Source: Meandrina meandrites
Taxonomy: Eukaryota > Cnidaria > Anthozoa > Scleractinia > Meandrinidae
NCBI GenBank assembly: GCA_963693305.1
Contig: OY855916.1
Location: 6,968,501-7,032,500 of the forward strand
Direction: 5' to 3'
Length of the DNA: 64,000 nucleotides
In this document: piece after piece, positions 1 through 12,700 of the stretch
Numbering within the stretch: position 1 is the stretch's first letter
How the letters are laid out: the number at the start of each line of letters is the position of its first letter
Position numbers and translations under genes: made by a program
The notes under the pieces: model-generated
Told to the model about the DNA's origin: nothing
What the model saw: the letters and a program-made list of their open reading frames with translations, nothing else
The model's database searches: none

Positions 1-33
1 TGTTGTTTTTGAGAGTTAGGAGGTATGTCAAGA

Positions 34-350
34 TGATACTATGCTTATCAGTTGAGTATGCAACAAGGGAAGTTTCAGGCCTAAGTTTTACCGTGGAAAC
101 TCTGCTGTTGTCAGGGGTGACAGAGCTAGTTTCCATTGGAAACATATTGTGCTATTGACGTCATTAGTCCCATGTGCGCGAAAGAGAGTCAAAGGTACAG
201 AGATTTCACGGAACAACAGACTGATGATGTCAATAGCACAAGATGTTTCCAATGGAAACTAGCTCTGTCGTCTCTGACAACAGCACAGCACGGTAAAAGT
301 TGGGCGCGAAACTTCCGTCATTACATACTCAACTGATAAGTGAAGTATCA
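34..350. mobile_element. Inverted-repeat MITE, about 317 bp
   Basis: The first ~125 bases and the reverse complement of the last ~125 bases match closely. Both read from TGATACT through CTTATCAGTTGAGTATG to the block AGCTAGTTTCCATTGGAAAC. The whole unit can therefore fold into a long hairpin. The small open frame inside (136-336) is a by-product of the repeat. The superfamily is unknown and no clear target duplication is visible. Confidence 0.7.
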
Positions 351-402
351 TAGCGGTAATCTTTCTCAAATTTACTTTTTGTTATCGTTTTTTATCTGAA
401 AG

Positions 403-782
403 GTGGCAAAGTTTTAGCTCGTTATGAGCAATCGGCCAGAGAATTTCTTTACCCAACACCAACATTGACAGGCAAAGATGGTATAGAAAGGGAACTATTG
501 CTGGGTCGTACCGTACACTTCACTGTAAGTCTGTGAGAATCTGTGTAGGAAAAGAGGATGTTGATCAAGCATGCATATATATTGTCAAATATTTTCTTCT
601 TTCAACTTGAATCTAATTTTCATGTATATATCTGTTGTAACTGTTGTTATTTGATATTCCAGGGAATTGATCCAAAGTTGGAATTTTCTTCAAATTCTAC
701 AATTCAAGAAACAACCGTTCCTGGAACTTATGCTGAGCTCACCAGTGTTCGACACAATGAAGAATCTGCATCTGATTCTGAG
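403..782 (+). CDS. Unidentified host gene, two internal exons (403-524 and 663-782)
   Basis: Two coding exons of a plus-strand gene that starts left of the window. Exon 403-524 follows a ...TATCTGAAAG acceptor, is read with 2 leading bases, and ends before GTAAGT in phase 0 with ...GRTVHFT. Exon 663-782 follows ...GATATTCCAG, encodes 40 codons from GIDPKLEF to SASDSE, and ends before GTAAAA in phase 0. The next exon in phase is at 20,707, beyond a ~20 kb intron filled with repeats. The piece is hydrophilic and rich in Ser, Thr and Glu, with no recognisable domain. Phase agreement over all seven exons is the main support. I do not recognise the family. Confidence 0.6.
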
Positions 783-834
783 GTAAAATTAACTGTACCC
801 ATTCTCTGTTAGGTCTTGATGAAGAAAAATGCAT

Positions 835-1700
835 GGCAGCCTAACAGTTAGGTAGACGTGCACTTAACTCTGGATCACGCTGTCCTGGTTCGAGAACTGG
901 CCAGGGTCACCATGTTGTGTTCTAATGCGCAAGACACTTTACTCTCACAGTGCCTCTCTCAACCCAGGTGTATTAAGGGGGGTGACTCTTAACTACCAAT
1001 TTGTTTCTAAGACAGGTTTTGAATAGCCATATTTTGGAAATCAGACCTCATATGGATAAGCTTTTTGCACGAGTTTTTTCTAGTGAAGATTCCTCCAAGA
1101 GTTTCAAGTCACCGCCATATTTAATGCGTCACGTGACCAGAATAGAAAAAACCCTAAAACTTAAACGGCGGATAGATTTTAAAACTTAAATGAGCATCAA
1201 TAGATAAAGAACGTCCACATGCGAAATGTGACGTATCGTTTTTGTGAAATTCGCATTGTTATAAGAGTTGTGGCGTAATAAACACTCTTATTTACAGACT
1301 TTCATCAGTAGTGTTTCGTCTTTTCTTCTAAACGGTAAAAGCATACGTCAGATTATAAAGACGGCGACGTTATCTCCAATTCGTAAAAGAAATCGGAACT
1401 TTACCTTGTTTCCGTGGAGTTTTAGGGATTTTAAATTTTAACGTGCGGTTTGGGACTGGCACTAGTTTTGCACGCGCAATGATATATTTTTCAAAGCAGG
1501 CTTACCCCCAAATAAAATTCACCATTTAGCGTTACAAAAAGTTTCAAAATCGCTTGCTTCAAAATACAGTCTTCAGCAATCCCTTAGCAACTGCTCTGGA
1601 TCTGTAGTTTAGAGTCTCCCCCCTTAATGGGTAGTGGCAAAATGAATGCTTGGGAATAACCCTGCAGCGAATGGACTAGCAACCCATGCAAGGAGTAGAA
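835..1700 (+). mobile_element. tRNA-derived SINE, diverged and split by a MITE
   Basis: A degenerate copy of the SINE that is well preserved at 56,991-57,275. It keeps a B-box-like GGTTCGAGAACTGG, then the shared body blocks ACTTTACTCTCACAGTGCC and CCCAGGTGTATTAA. It resumes after the inserted MITE at about 1,628 with TGGGTAGTGGC and ends with GGACTAGCAACCCATGCAAGG. The insertion shows that the SINE is the older element. Confidence 0.65.
977..1623. mobile_element. piggyBac-like MITE with TTAA target duplication
   Basis: A 647 bp non-coding element flanked by TTAA on both sides (973-976 and 1,624-1,627). Its ends are imperfect inverted repeats: GGGGGGTGACTCTTAACTAC on the left and the complement of GGGGGGAGACTCTAAACTAC on the right. 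TTAA duplication with a run of G/C at the terminus is the hallmark of the piggyBac superfamily. No transposase is encoded, so it is presumably non-autonomous. It sits inside the older SINE. Confidence 0.75.
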
Positions 1701-1884
1701 ATACTCAAAAAATGTTGTATTCAGTGGAGGTTACAATGATTGAAATGCAAATCAACGATTGAAGTGAAAACGCTTTGGAGTAGTAATAAAATTAGTAATC
1801 AAAGTAAAACACATCTAATTTTAATATCTTTTTTTACTATTGCCATTTCAAATTCAATTCAAGAAACAACTGTTCCTGCCTAAT

Positions 1885-2065
1885 AGTTAGTGCACTAACT
1901 CTGGACAATGCTGTCGTGGTTTGAGCACTATCTAGGGTTATAATTTATGTTCATGGGCAAGATACTCTCACAGCACTTCTCCACTCAGGTGTATGAATGT
2001 GCACTGACAAGCAAAGCGATTGCTTCAGGATAAGCCTGCCATTTGGGGGTGTAGAAAATGAAATA
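1885..2065 (+). mobile_element. Degenerate tRNA-derived SINE fragment
   Basis: A second diverged copy of the same SINE family. CTAATAGTTAGTGCACTAAC corresponds to the A-box region, GGTTTGAGCACT to the B box, and GGGCAAGATACTCTCACAG plus CTCAGGTGTATGAATG to the body. It is followed by AT-rich unannotated intron up to the fold-back element at 2,371. Confidence 0.55.
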
Positions 2066-2792
2066 CTCCAAAAATGTTGTAGTCAGCAAAGTGTATGATT
2101 GAATGATTTTGTTCAATTCAGTTTAACATTTGAAATGGAAATCAAAGATTAAAGTGAAACTGGAGTAGTACTAAAATTAGAAATAAAAGTTATAAAATTA
2201 TTTGAAATAGCAAAATGCTTCAGCTAGTTTGACTGCAAGGAGAATATTTAGTAGTTGTTCAAGAGTTGACTCCGAAGATGAGTTCCGCTCAGGTTGTCGC
2301 AACATCTGTCACTAACAACAGTTCTTTTCAGAACTACTCTTGCCAGCCTGGACAATCACACCATATAAAACAGGTGTCAAAAAGAATCCGGACTGTCAAA
2401 ATAATTCCGGACACCAAATTAATAACCGTAACGTACGCTCTTTAACGCTTATTATACGTACTTCGCGTGTCAACTCAGTATATTAAACGTATGATGCGGT
2501 GTTATCAGTTAATTATACTGAAGAGCGTGTAACTTACGGGTAATAAACGTTGAATCCTACGTATAATATCCGTAGGTGACTATGTTGTCAGGATAATAAA
2601 TGTACATGTAACAAAGTTTCTCGACAGAGAATTTCCGAGTTTCAGCCGCCATTACGCTAGAAAGTGTTGAGGGCTAGAACTTGCAAACTAAAGATGTTTT
2701 AGGGCCAAAAACCAATTCTTAAAATAGACAAGATCAAAAACCATCATTTAAGCGAGTGTGCGACGTATCTTTTCATTAAGAGTTCGATATTT

Positions 2793-3023
2793 TCAAACAT
2801 TTCGACAAGAACGCGAGATCGATGCGAAGTCATTCGACGGCAATTTTAATCTAAGACGTACGAAGTACGCGTTTCTTCGATGTCTGAATTTTAAAAGAGC
2901 TCCCCTCACGGCGAAAAATACTACATAGCCTTCGGAAAATAAAACTGAAAAAGGACGATTAACTTTTACGCATTTGTAACGAAACATGGAATAAAGCGAA
3001 GCCAACCACTCCGGCCGTGCCAT
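2793..3023 (-). other. Mirrored small open frame A, left copy (76 codons)
   Basis: An open frame of 76 codons starting MARPEWLASLY. Its counterpart at 19,950-20,180 differs by about one residue. Survival of the frame in both arms could reflect coding use or simply the youth of the palindrome. No domain is recognised. Coding status is uncertain. Confidence 0.25.
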
Positions 3024-3235
3024 TCATTCATGATTCTGGCCTTCGCCGTGACACCCGCGTTCGTCGGCAGATTGAAAAGATTACGGGAATTTTCTCTTTG
3101 GAGTTTACGTTAAAAAAGACTTCTTCTCATTTCAAATACCCAAGGAAAACATTTCGTATAGCTTTCCAAAACTAAAAGCGAACAAGCACGCCGGGGGTTT
3201 CATTGGGTTCGTTTTGTGGCTTTCAGACAAAATAA

Positions 3236-3505
3236 ATGAAATCGACAACTTCGATAACAGCGGCAAAGTCGCTCCAGTTATCCAAAACATTCACGATAAA
3301 AATAGCAAAATGGAATACAATTTTCAGCGGTAAAATGGAAGAAGAAAGGTATGCCGTATTTACTGAGGCTATTTCCTTAGCAATAAACAGGCAATTCATT
3401 GATAAAGAACGTTTTCTTTCTCAAAAAGAGAAGATGATAAAACACAGCGTGTTGTCAACAAAATTATGCAAATTTAAGTCGACTGAAGTCCGAAAGAAAA
3501 TTTAG
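3236..3505 (+). other. Mirrored small open frame B, left copy (89 codons)
   Basis: A basic 89-codon frame starting MKSTTSITAAKS and ending EVRKKI. Its mirror at 19,468-19,737 (minus) keeps the frame with only a few substitutions. No recognisable domain. It could be a relic of a captured or transposon gene. Confidence 0.25.
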
Positions 3506-4627
3506 CGAAACGCTTTATTTGGTTTAAAATCTAGTTAACGTGAACTGATAGAATTAATTATTTTTATGTATTCGGAAAACACCTTACATGGATTCGGAAA
3601 CTCTTTCAGAAGTAGAAAGTAAAGAACAGTGCAGGCTGAATGCGGGTTGTTTATACTGTGATTCGACCTCGAGCTAAACGAAAGTGTGCAACTTACGCAA
3701 AATAAACGTTGAGTGGTACGTATAATATCCGTACGTGAAGATATTCTAAGAATATTAAACGTACATGTACGTACAAATCTTTGTATCGCACCGAAGGCAG
3801 TTTGTTTTGTCCGTCTCAGTCGGTTAAAATTTTAGCGTGGTGCAAAGGTAGCGTTTCGTGACCACGTGACGGCGAAAATCTGCAAGCCGACCTTTTTCAT
3901 GTTCAGCAAATCAAACAGAACCATTGAACCAGCCAAAGCAGAAGTATTCTGACTGATATCAGGGAAATGGCTTATCCAAGGTCCATTTTATTTCAAGCAG
4001 GACGAAGCGAAATGAAACAACAAAGACTGTGATCAAATCAATGATTTCGCGATCTGCATCTCTTGTTAACAGAAAAATATCATCTTGGAGCTCTAACATT
4101 TGCTTGTAAATCCAAATACATGAACTTCCATGCCGTTTTGAGCCAGCTTCTCTCCATGAAGCACAATCATTCTCTTCAAATGTATTTCTTCTCAGCCACG
4201 TCAAGCCAGAGCTCGGCCGAATTTTGCAAAACAATCACATTTCATGGAATTGTTTTATCCTAAATTGTTTCACTAAAGCGGCGACACCACGAGTTAAATA
4301 TCCTGTAGACGACAAACGGAGTTTTTCTTCGGTAATGCAAGAGCAGCGCAAAATGCGGTGAATGTTTTAAACAAACTCCTCACTGTCGACATTTAGCGCC
4401 AAAACTAGTTTTCGCGGGAATAAATTTTACCCAGCTGCAGATTCATTGACGCCTACTAAAGCCGATCGGAAACCAAAGAACACTTTTCACCTGTAAAAGG
4501 GCTATTAAAAACAACAAATGGGAAAACTTCGTAAACTTATACGTAAACTATAAAGCACCATTCAAATACGCCAATGATCGGCATGGGCTTACCTTTTTTT
4601 TAATCAAATATTATTTGGCTCACCTCA

Positions 4628-5059
4628 TTAATATGCGTTTTCCGCAATTCCAGCACAAGAAATATCAAGATTAACAGAATGTAAGGTTCTTCCAATATCC
4701 TTTTCCAAGTTTTGCAGTGCGCAATTATGGCAGTTCTTCAGTTCTTGGCGTGTAGATATGTAATTAAGGAATTCCGTTGCGACAGGATTTGTCCGTCCAG
4801 CTAGAAATCTTAGTTCTTTTCTATTTCTCCTCTGGTAACAAAGCCACACAAAACGGGCAATTCCGTTCTAACGTTTTCCTCTACTGTCTCCACCAACAAA
4901 CAGAAATCGCACACTCCTCGTGGTCAGATCACTTCGCCGACAGTTTTCTGCGATCAAAAATGACAAACGCGACGGTAAAGTCACGCAACTAAGCGACCGA
5001 CATTCGCTTCTCAAAATTCTTATCTTAGATCTGCTTCGCTCGTGATGGTTATCCATCAT
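4628..5059 (-). other. Mirrored frames C and D, left copy
   Basis: Two adjacent open frames. The first (4,868-5,059) starts MMDNHHERSRSKIR, and the second (4,628-4,849) ends CAGIAENAY. In the right arm the same pair lies at 14,565-14,756 and 14,710-14,997, where the second frame is longer and overlaps the first. Together they could be two exons, or a frameshifted remnant, of one gene. A Cys pair, NCHNCALQN, is present. The family is not recognised. Confidence 0.25.
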
Positions 5060-5240
5060 TGTAGCACATTTCTATCCATTGTAAAATAAGAACCTCTTTA
5101 CAGTTTGCACAATGGAAGGGACGCTTACATTTCGCGCCTAAAACTGCGAAACGTTGTCATTTTCCAGTGAATGAAGTGGCCAATCACATGGTCTTTCAAA
5201 ATTGTTTTTGACAGCAATGCGAAGCCGATACGTCAATCAA

Positions 5241-8200
5241 CGACTAATAAGCGTACATCTACCCTGGGCTCTTTGTACTCCTCTGATACTAGCCGATCTA
5301 AACATTTAATACTACGGTAAGAATTTACGATTAATAAGCGTACATGGAATCAGTACTCCATGTACAAGCTGATATTACCATTTACTGCTCTGATAGGAAT
5401 GTAAACGGATTAAATAAGTGTACATACACTCAGCGCTCTTGTACAAGCTGATCCAAGCATTTACTGCTCTGATAGGAATGTACGATAAATAAGAATACAT
5501 GCACCCAGCGCTCTTTGTACAAGCTAATCCAAAAATTTACTGCTCTGATAGCAATGTACGCTAAATAAGCATACATGCACTCAGCGCTCTTTGTACAAGT
5601 TGATCAAAGCATTTACTGCTCTGATAGCAATGTACGATAAATAAGCGTACATGCACTCAGCGCTCTTCATAGAAGGTGATCCAAGCCTTACTGCTCTGAT
5701 AGGAATGTACGAAAAATAAGCGTACGTGCACTCAGTGCTCTTCATAGAAACTGATCCAAGCCTTACTGCTCTGATAGCAATGTACGAAAAATAAGCGTAC
5801 ATGCACTCAGTGCTCTTCATAGAAACTGATCCAAGCCTTACTGCTCTGATAGCAATGTACGATAAATAAGCGTACATGCACTCAGCGCTCTTTGTACAAG
5901 CTGATCCAAGCATTTACTGCTCTGATAGCAATGTACGATAAATAAGCATACATGCACTCAGCGCTCTTTGTACAAGTTGATCAAAGCATTTACTGCTCTG
6001 ATGGCAATGTACGATAAATAAGCGTACATGCAATCAGCGCTCTTCATAGAAGGTGATCCAAGCCTTACTGCTCTGATAGCAATGTACGAAAAATAAGCGT
6101 ACATGCACTCAGTGCTCTTCATAGAAACTGATCCAAGCTTAAACTGCTCTGATAGCAATGTACGATAAATAAGTGTACATGCACTCAGCGCTCTTTGTAC
6201 AAGCTGATCAAAGCATTTACTGCTCTGATAGCAATGTACGAAAAATAAGCGTACATGCACTCAGTGCTCTTCATAGAAACTGATCCAAGCCTAAACTGCT
6301 CTGATAGCAATGTACGATAAATAAGTGTACATGCACTCAGCGCTCTTTGTACAAGTTGATCAAAGCATTTACTGCTCTGATAGCAATGTACGATAAATAA
6401 GCGTACATGCACTCAGCGCTCTTTGTACAAGCTGATCTAAGCATTTACTGCTCTGATAGCAATGTACGATAAATAAGCGTACATGCACTCAGCGCTCTTT
6501 GTACGAGCTGATCTAAGCATTTACTGCTCAGATAGCAATGTACGATAAATAAGCGTACATGCACTCAGCGCTCTTTGTACAAGTTGATCAAAGCATTTAC
6601 TGCTCTGATAGCAATGTACGATAAATAAGCGTACATGCAATCAGCGCTCTTCATAGAAGGTGATCCAAGCCTTACTGCTCTGATAGCAATGTACGAAAAA
6701 TAAGCGTACATGCACTCAGTGCTCTTCATAGAAACTGATCCAAGCCTAAACTGCTCTGATAGCAATGTATGATAAATAAGTGTACATGCACTCAGCGCTC
6801 TTTGTACGAGCTGATCTAAGCATTTACTGCTCTGATAGCAATGTACGATAAATAAGCGTACATGCACTCAGCGCTCTTTGTACAAGCTGATCTAAGCATT
6901 TACTGCTCTGATAGCAACGTACGATAAATAAGCGTACATGCACTCAGCGCTCTTTGTACGAGTTGATCTAAGCATTTACTGCTCAGATAGCAATGTACGA
7001 TAAATAAGCGTACATGCACTCAGCGCTCTTTGTACAAGCTGATCCAAGCATTTACTGCTCTGATAGCAATGTACGATAAATAAGCGTACATGCACTCAGC
7101 GCTCTTTGTACAAGCTGATCAAAGCATTTACTGCTCTGATAGCAATGTACGATAAATAAGCGTACATGCACTCAGCGCTCTTTGTACAAGCTGATCCAAT
7201 CCTTAACTGCTCTGATAGCAATGTACGATAAATAAGCATACATGCACTCAGCGCTCTTTGTACAAGCTGATCAAAGCATTTACTGCTCTGATAGCAATGT
7301 ACGATAAATAAGCGTACATGCACTGAGCGCTCTTTGTACAAGCTGATCCAAGCATTTACTGCTCTGATAGCAATGTACGATAAATAAGCGTACATGCACT
7401 CAGCGCTCTTTGTACGAGCTGATCTAAGCATTTACTGCTCTGATAGCAATGTACGATAAATAAGCGTACATGCACTCAGCGCTCTTTGTACAAGCTGATC
7501 TAAGCATTTACTGCTCTGATAGCAATGTACGATAAATAAGCGTACATGCACTCAGCGCTCTTTGTACAAGCTGATCTAAGCATTTACTGCTCTGATAGCA
7601 ATGTACGATAAATAAGCGTACATGCACTCAGCGCTCTTTGTACAAGCTGATCCAAGCCTTACTGCTCAGATAGCAATGTACGATAAATAAGCGTACATGC
7701 ACTCAGCGCTCATCATAGAAACTGATCCAAGCCTTACTGCTCAGATAGCAATGTACGATAAATAAGTGTACATGCACTCAGCGCTCTTTGTACAAGCTGA
7801 TCCAATCCTTAACTGCTCTGATAGCAATGTACGATAAATAAGCATACATGCACTCAGCGCTCTTTGTACAAGCTGATCAAAGCATTTACTGCTCTGATAG
7901 CAATGTACGATAAATAAGCGTACATGCACTGAGCGCTCTTTGTACAAGCTGATCCAAGCATTTACTGCTCTGATAGCAATGTATGATAAATAAGCATACA
8001 TGCACTCAGCGCTCTTTGTACAAGCTGATCTAAGCATTTACTGCTCTGATAGCAATGTACGATAAATAAGCGTACATGCACTCAGTGCTCTTCGTAGAAA
8101 CTGATCCAAGCCTTACTGCTCTGATAGCAGTGTACGATAAATAAGCGTACATGCACTCAGCGCTCATCATACAAGCTGATCCAAGCCTTACTGCTCTGAT

Positions 8201-9748
8201 AGCAATGTACGATAAATAAGCGTACATGCACTCAGCGCTCTTCATAGAAACTGATCCAAGCCTTACTGCTCTGATAGCAATGTACGATAAATAAGCGTAC
8301 ATGCACTCAGCGCTCATCATAGAAGCAGATCCAAGCCTTACTGCTTTGATAGGAGTGTACGATAAATAAGCGTACATGCACTCAGCGATCTTTTTACAAG
8401 ATGATCTAAGCATTTATTCCTCTGATAGGAATGTACGAGTAATAAGCGTACATGCACTCAGAGCTCATCATAGAAGCTGATCCAAGCCTTACTGCTTTGA
8501 TAGGCGTGTACGATAAATAAGCGTACATGCACTCAGCGCTCTTTTTACAAGCTGATCTAAGCATTTATTCCTCTGATAGGAATTTACGAGTAATAAGCGT
8601 ACATGCACTTAGCGCTCTTCATGCAAGCTGATCCAAGTATTTACTGCTCTGATAGGAATGTACGATAAATAAGCGTACATGCACTCAGGGCTCTTCGTAC
8701 AAGCTGATCCAAGCATTACTGCTCTGATAGCAATGTACGATAAATAAGCGTACATACACTCAACCCTCTTGTACAAGCTGATGCAAGCCTTTACTGCTCT
8801 GATAAGAATGTACGATAAAGAAGCATACATGCACTAAGCGCTCTTCATAGAAGCTGATCCAAGCCTTACTGCTTTGATAGCAATGTACAAAAAATAAGCG
8901 TACATGCACTCAGTGCTCTACATAGAAACTGATCCAAGCCTTAACTGCTCTGATAGCAATGTACGATAAATAAGCGTACATGCACTCAGTGCTCTTCATA
9001 GAAACTGATCCAAGCCTTAACTGCTCTGATAGCAATGTACGATAAATAAGCGTAAGTGCACTCATTGCTCTTCATAGAAACTGATCCAAGCCTTACTGCT
9101 CAGATAGCAATGTACGATAAATAAGCGTACATGCACTCAGGGCTCTTCGTACAAGCTGATGCAAGCATTTACTGCTCTGATAGCAATGTACGATAAATAA
9201 ACGTACATGCACTCAGTGCTCTTCATAGAAACTGATCCAAGCCTTAACTGCTCTGATAGCAATGTACGAAAAATAAGCGTACATGCACTCAGTGCTCTTC
9301 ATAGAAACTGATCCAAGCATTTGCTGCTCTGATAGCAATGTACGATAAATAAGCGTACATGCACTCAGTGTTTTTCATAGAAACTGATCCAAGCCTTAAC
9401 TGCTCTGATAGCAATGTACGATAAATAGGCGTACATGCACTCAGCGCTCTTTGTAGAAGCTGATCCAAGCATGTACTGCTCTGATAGCAATTTACGATAA
9501 ATTAGCGTACATGCACTCAGCGCTCTTCTTAGAAGCTGATCCAAGCCTTACTGCTTTGATAGCAATGTACGATAAATAAGCGTACATGAACTTAGCGCTC
9601 TTTGTAGAAGCTGATCCAAGCATGTACTGCTCTGATAGCAATTTACGATAAATAAGCGTACATGCACTCAGCGCTCTTTGTACAAGCTGATCCAAGCATT
9701 TACTGCTCTGATAGCAATTTACGCTAAATAAGCATACATGCACTCAGC
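5241..9748 (-). repeat. Left tandem array, ~60 copies of a 74-76 bp unit
   Basis: A long satellite-like array. A typical unit runs TACTGCTCTGATAGCAATG, TACGATAAATAAGCG, TACATGCACTCAGCGCTC, TTTGTACAAGCTGATCCAAG, CATT. The unit carries a stem ATGTACG...CGTACAT and the palindrome CTTGTACAAG. Length variants (CATTTACTG, CCTTACTG, CCTTAACTG) make units of 74-76 bp. Units at the outer edge (5,241-5,480) are the most diverged. The many open frames across it encode only the repeat, in all three registers, and are not genes. Confidence 0.9.
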
Positions 9749-12700
9749 GCTAAGTGCATGTACGCTTATTTCTCGTACATTGCTATCAGAGCAGTAAATG
9801 CTTGGATCAGCTTGTTTGAAGAGGGCTGAGTGCATGTACGCTTATTTATCCTACATTGCTATCAGAGCAGTTAAGGCTTGGATCAGCTTGTACAAAGAGC
9901 GCTTATTTATCGTACATTCCTATCAGAGCAGTAAATACTTGGATCAGCTTGTATGAAGAGCGCTAAGTGCTTGTACGCTTATTTATCGTAAATTCCTATC
10001 AGAGCAGTAAATGCTTAGATCAGCTTGTAAAAAGCGCGCTGAGTGTATGTACACTTATTTATCGTACATTGCTATCAGAGCAGTTAAGGCTTGGATCAGC
10101 TTCTATGAAGAGCGCTGAGAGCATGTACGCTTATTTATCGTACATTGCTATCAGAGCAGTAAATGCTTGGATCAGCTTGTACAAAGAGCGCTGAGAGCAT
10201 GTACGCTTATTTATCGTACATTGCTATCTGAGCAGTAAGGCTTGGATCAGTTTCTATGAAGAGCACTGAGTGCATGTACACTTATTTTTGGTACATTCCT
10301 ATCAGAGCAGTAAGGCTTGGATCACCTTCTATGAAGAGCGCTGATTGCATGTACGCTTATTTATCGTACATTGCTATCAGAGCAGTAATGCTTGGATCAG
10401 CTTGTACGAAGAGCGCTGAGTGCATGTACGCTTCTTTATCGTACATTCCTATCAGAGCAGTAAATGCTTAGATCAGCTTGTAAAAAGAGCCGTGAGTGCA
10501 TGTACGCTTATTTATCGTACATTTCTATCAGAGCAGTTAAGGCTTGGATCAGCTTGTAAAAAGAGCGCTTAGTGCATGTACACTTATTTATCGTACATTG
10601 CTATCAGAGCAGTTAAGGCTTGGATCAGCTTCTATGAAGAGCGCTGAGAGCATGTACGCTTATTTATCGTACATTGCTATCAGAGCAGTAAATGCTTGGA
10701 TCAGCTTGTAGAAAGAGCGCTGAGAGCATGTACGCTTATTTATCGTACATTGCTATCAGAGCAGTAAGGCTTGGATCAGTTTCTATGAAGAGCACTGAGT
10801 GCATGTACGCTTATTTTTCGTACATTCCTATCAAAGCAGTAAGGCTTGGATCACCTTCTATGAAGAGCGCTGATTGCATGTACCCTTATTTATCGTACAT
10901 TGCTATCAGAGCAGTAATGCTTGGATCAGCTTGTACGAAGAGCGCCGAGTGCATGTACGCTTCTTAATCGTACATTCCTATCAGAGCAGTAAATGCTTAG
11001 ATCAGCTTGTAAAAACAGCCGTGAGTGCATGTACGCTTATTTATCGTACATTTCTATCAGAGCAGTTAAGGCTTGGATCAGCTTGTAAAAAGAGCGCTGA
11101 GTGCATGTACACTTAGTTATCGTACATTGCTATCAGAGCAGTTAAGGCTTGGATCAGCTTCTATGAAGAGCGCTGAGAGCATGTACGCTTATTTATCGTA
11201 CATTGCTATCAGAGCAGTAAATGCTTGGTTCAGCTTGTACAAAGAGCGCTGAATGCATGTACGCTTATTTATCGTACATTGCTATCTGAGCAGTAAGGCT
11301 TGGATCAGTTTCTATGAAGAGCACTGAGTGCATGTACGCTTATTTTTGGTACATTCCTATCAGAGCAGTAAGGCTTGGATCACCTTCTATGAAGAGCGCT
11401 GATTGCATGTACGCTTATTTATCGTACATTGCTATCAGATCAGTAATGCTTGGATCAGCTTGTACGAAGAGCGCTGAGTGCATGTACGCTTCTTTATCGT
11501 ACATTCCTATCAGAGCAGTAAATGCTTAGATCAGCTTGTAAAAAGAGCCGTGAGTGCATGTATGCTTATTTATCGTACATTTCTATCAGAGCAATTAAGG
11601 CTTGGATCAGCTTGTAAAAAGAGCGCTTAGTGCATGTACACTTATTTATCGTACATTGCTATCAGAGCAGTTAAGGCTTGGATCAGCTTCTATGAAGAGC
11701 GCTGAGAGCATGTACGCTTATTTATCGTACATTGCTATCAGAGCAGTAAATGCTTGGATCAGCTTGTACAAAGAGCGCTGAGTGCATGTACGCTTATTTA
11801 TCGTACACTGCTATCTGAGCAGTAAGGCTTGGATCAGTTTCTATGAAGAGCACTGAGTGCATGTACGCTTATTTTTCGTACATTGCTATCAGAGTAGTAA
11901 GGCTTGGATCACCTTCTATGAAGAGCGCTGATTGCATGTACGCTTATTTATCGTACATTGCTATCAGAGCAGTAATGCTTGGATCAGCTTGTACGAAGAG
12001 CGCTGAGTGCAAGTACGCTTCTTTATCGTACATTCCTATCAGAGCAGTAAATACTTGGATCAGCTTGTATGAATAGCGCTAAGTGCATTTTCGCTTATTA
12101 CTCGTAAATTCCTATCAGAGCAGTAAATGCTTAGATCAGCTTGTAAAAAGAGCGCTGAGTGCATGTACGCTTATTTATCGTACACTGCTATCAAAGCAGT
12201 AAGGCTTGGATCAGCTTCTATGATGAGCGCTGAGTGCATGTACGCTTATTTATCGTACATTGCTATCAGAGCAGTAAGGCTTGGATCAGTTTCTATGAGG
12301 AGCGTGAGTGCATGTACGCTTATTTTTCGTACATTGCTATCAGAGCAGTAAAAGCTTGGATCAGCTTGTACAAAGAGCGCTGAGTACATGTACGCTTATT
12401 TATCGTACATTGCTATCAGAGCAGTAAATGCTTGGATCAGCTTGTACGAAGAGCGCTGAGTGCATGTACGCTTATTGATCGTACATTGCTATCAGAGCAG
12501 TAATGCTTGGATCAGCTTGTACGAAGAGCGCTGAGTGCATGTACGCTTCTTTATCGTACATTCCTATCAGAGCAGTAAATACTTGGATCAGCTTGTACGA
12601 AGAGCGCTAAATGCATTTACGCTTATTACTCGTAAATTCCTATCAGAGCAGTAAATGCTTAGATCAGCTTGTAAAAAGAGCGCTGAGTGCATGTACGCTT

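Larger units (their letters stand above)
2371..5240. repeat. Left outer arm of the fold-back element
   Basis: About 2.87 kb that pairs, in inverted order, with 14,391-15,974 plus 19,456-20,602. It holds several short AT-rich motifs with a GTAC or CGTA core, such as TACGTATAATATCCGTA and AATAAATGTACATGTA, which resemble the internal tandem unit. It also holds three small open frames that recur in the right arm. Confidence 0.75.
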
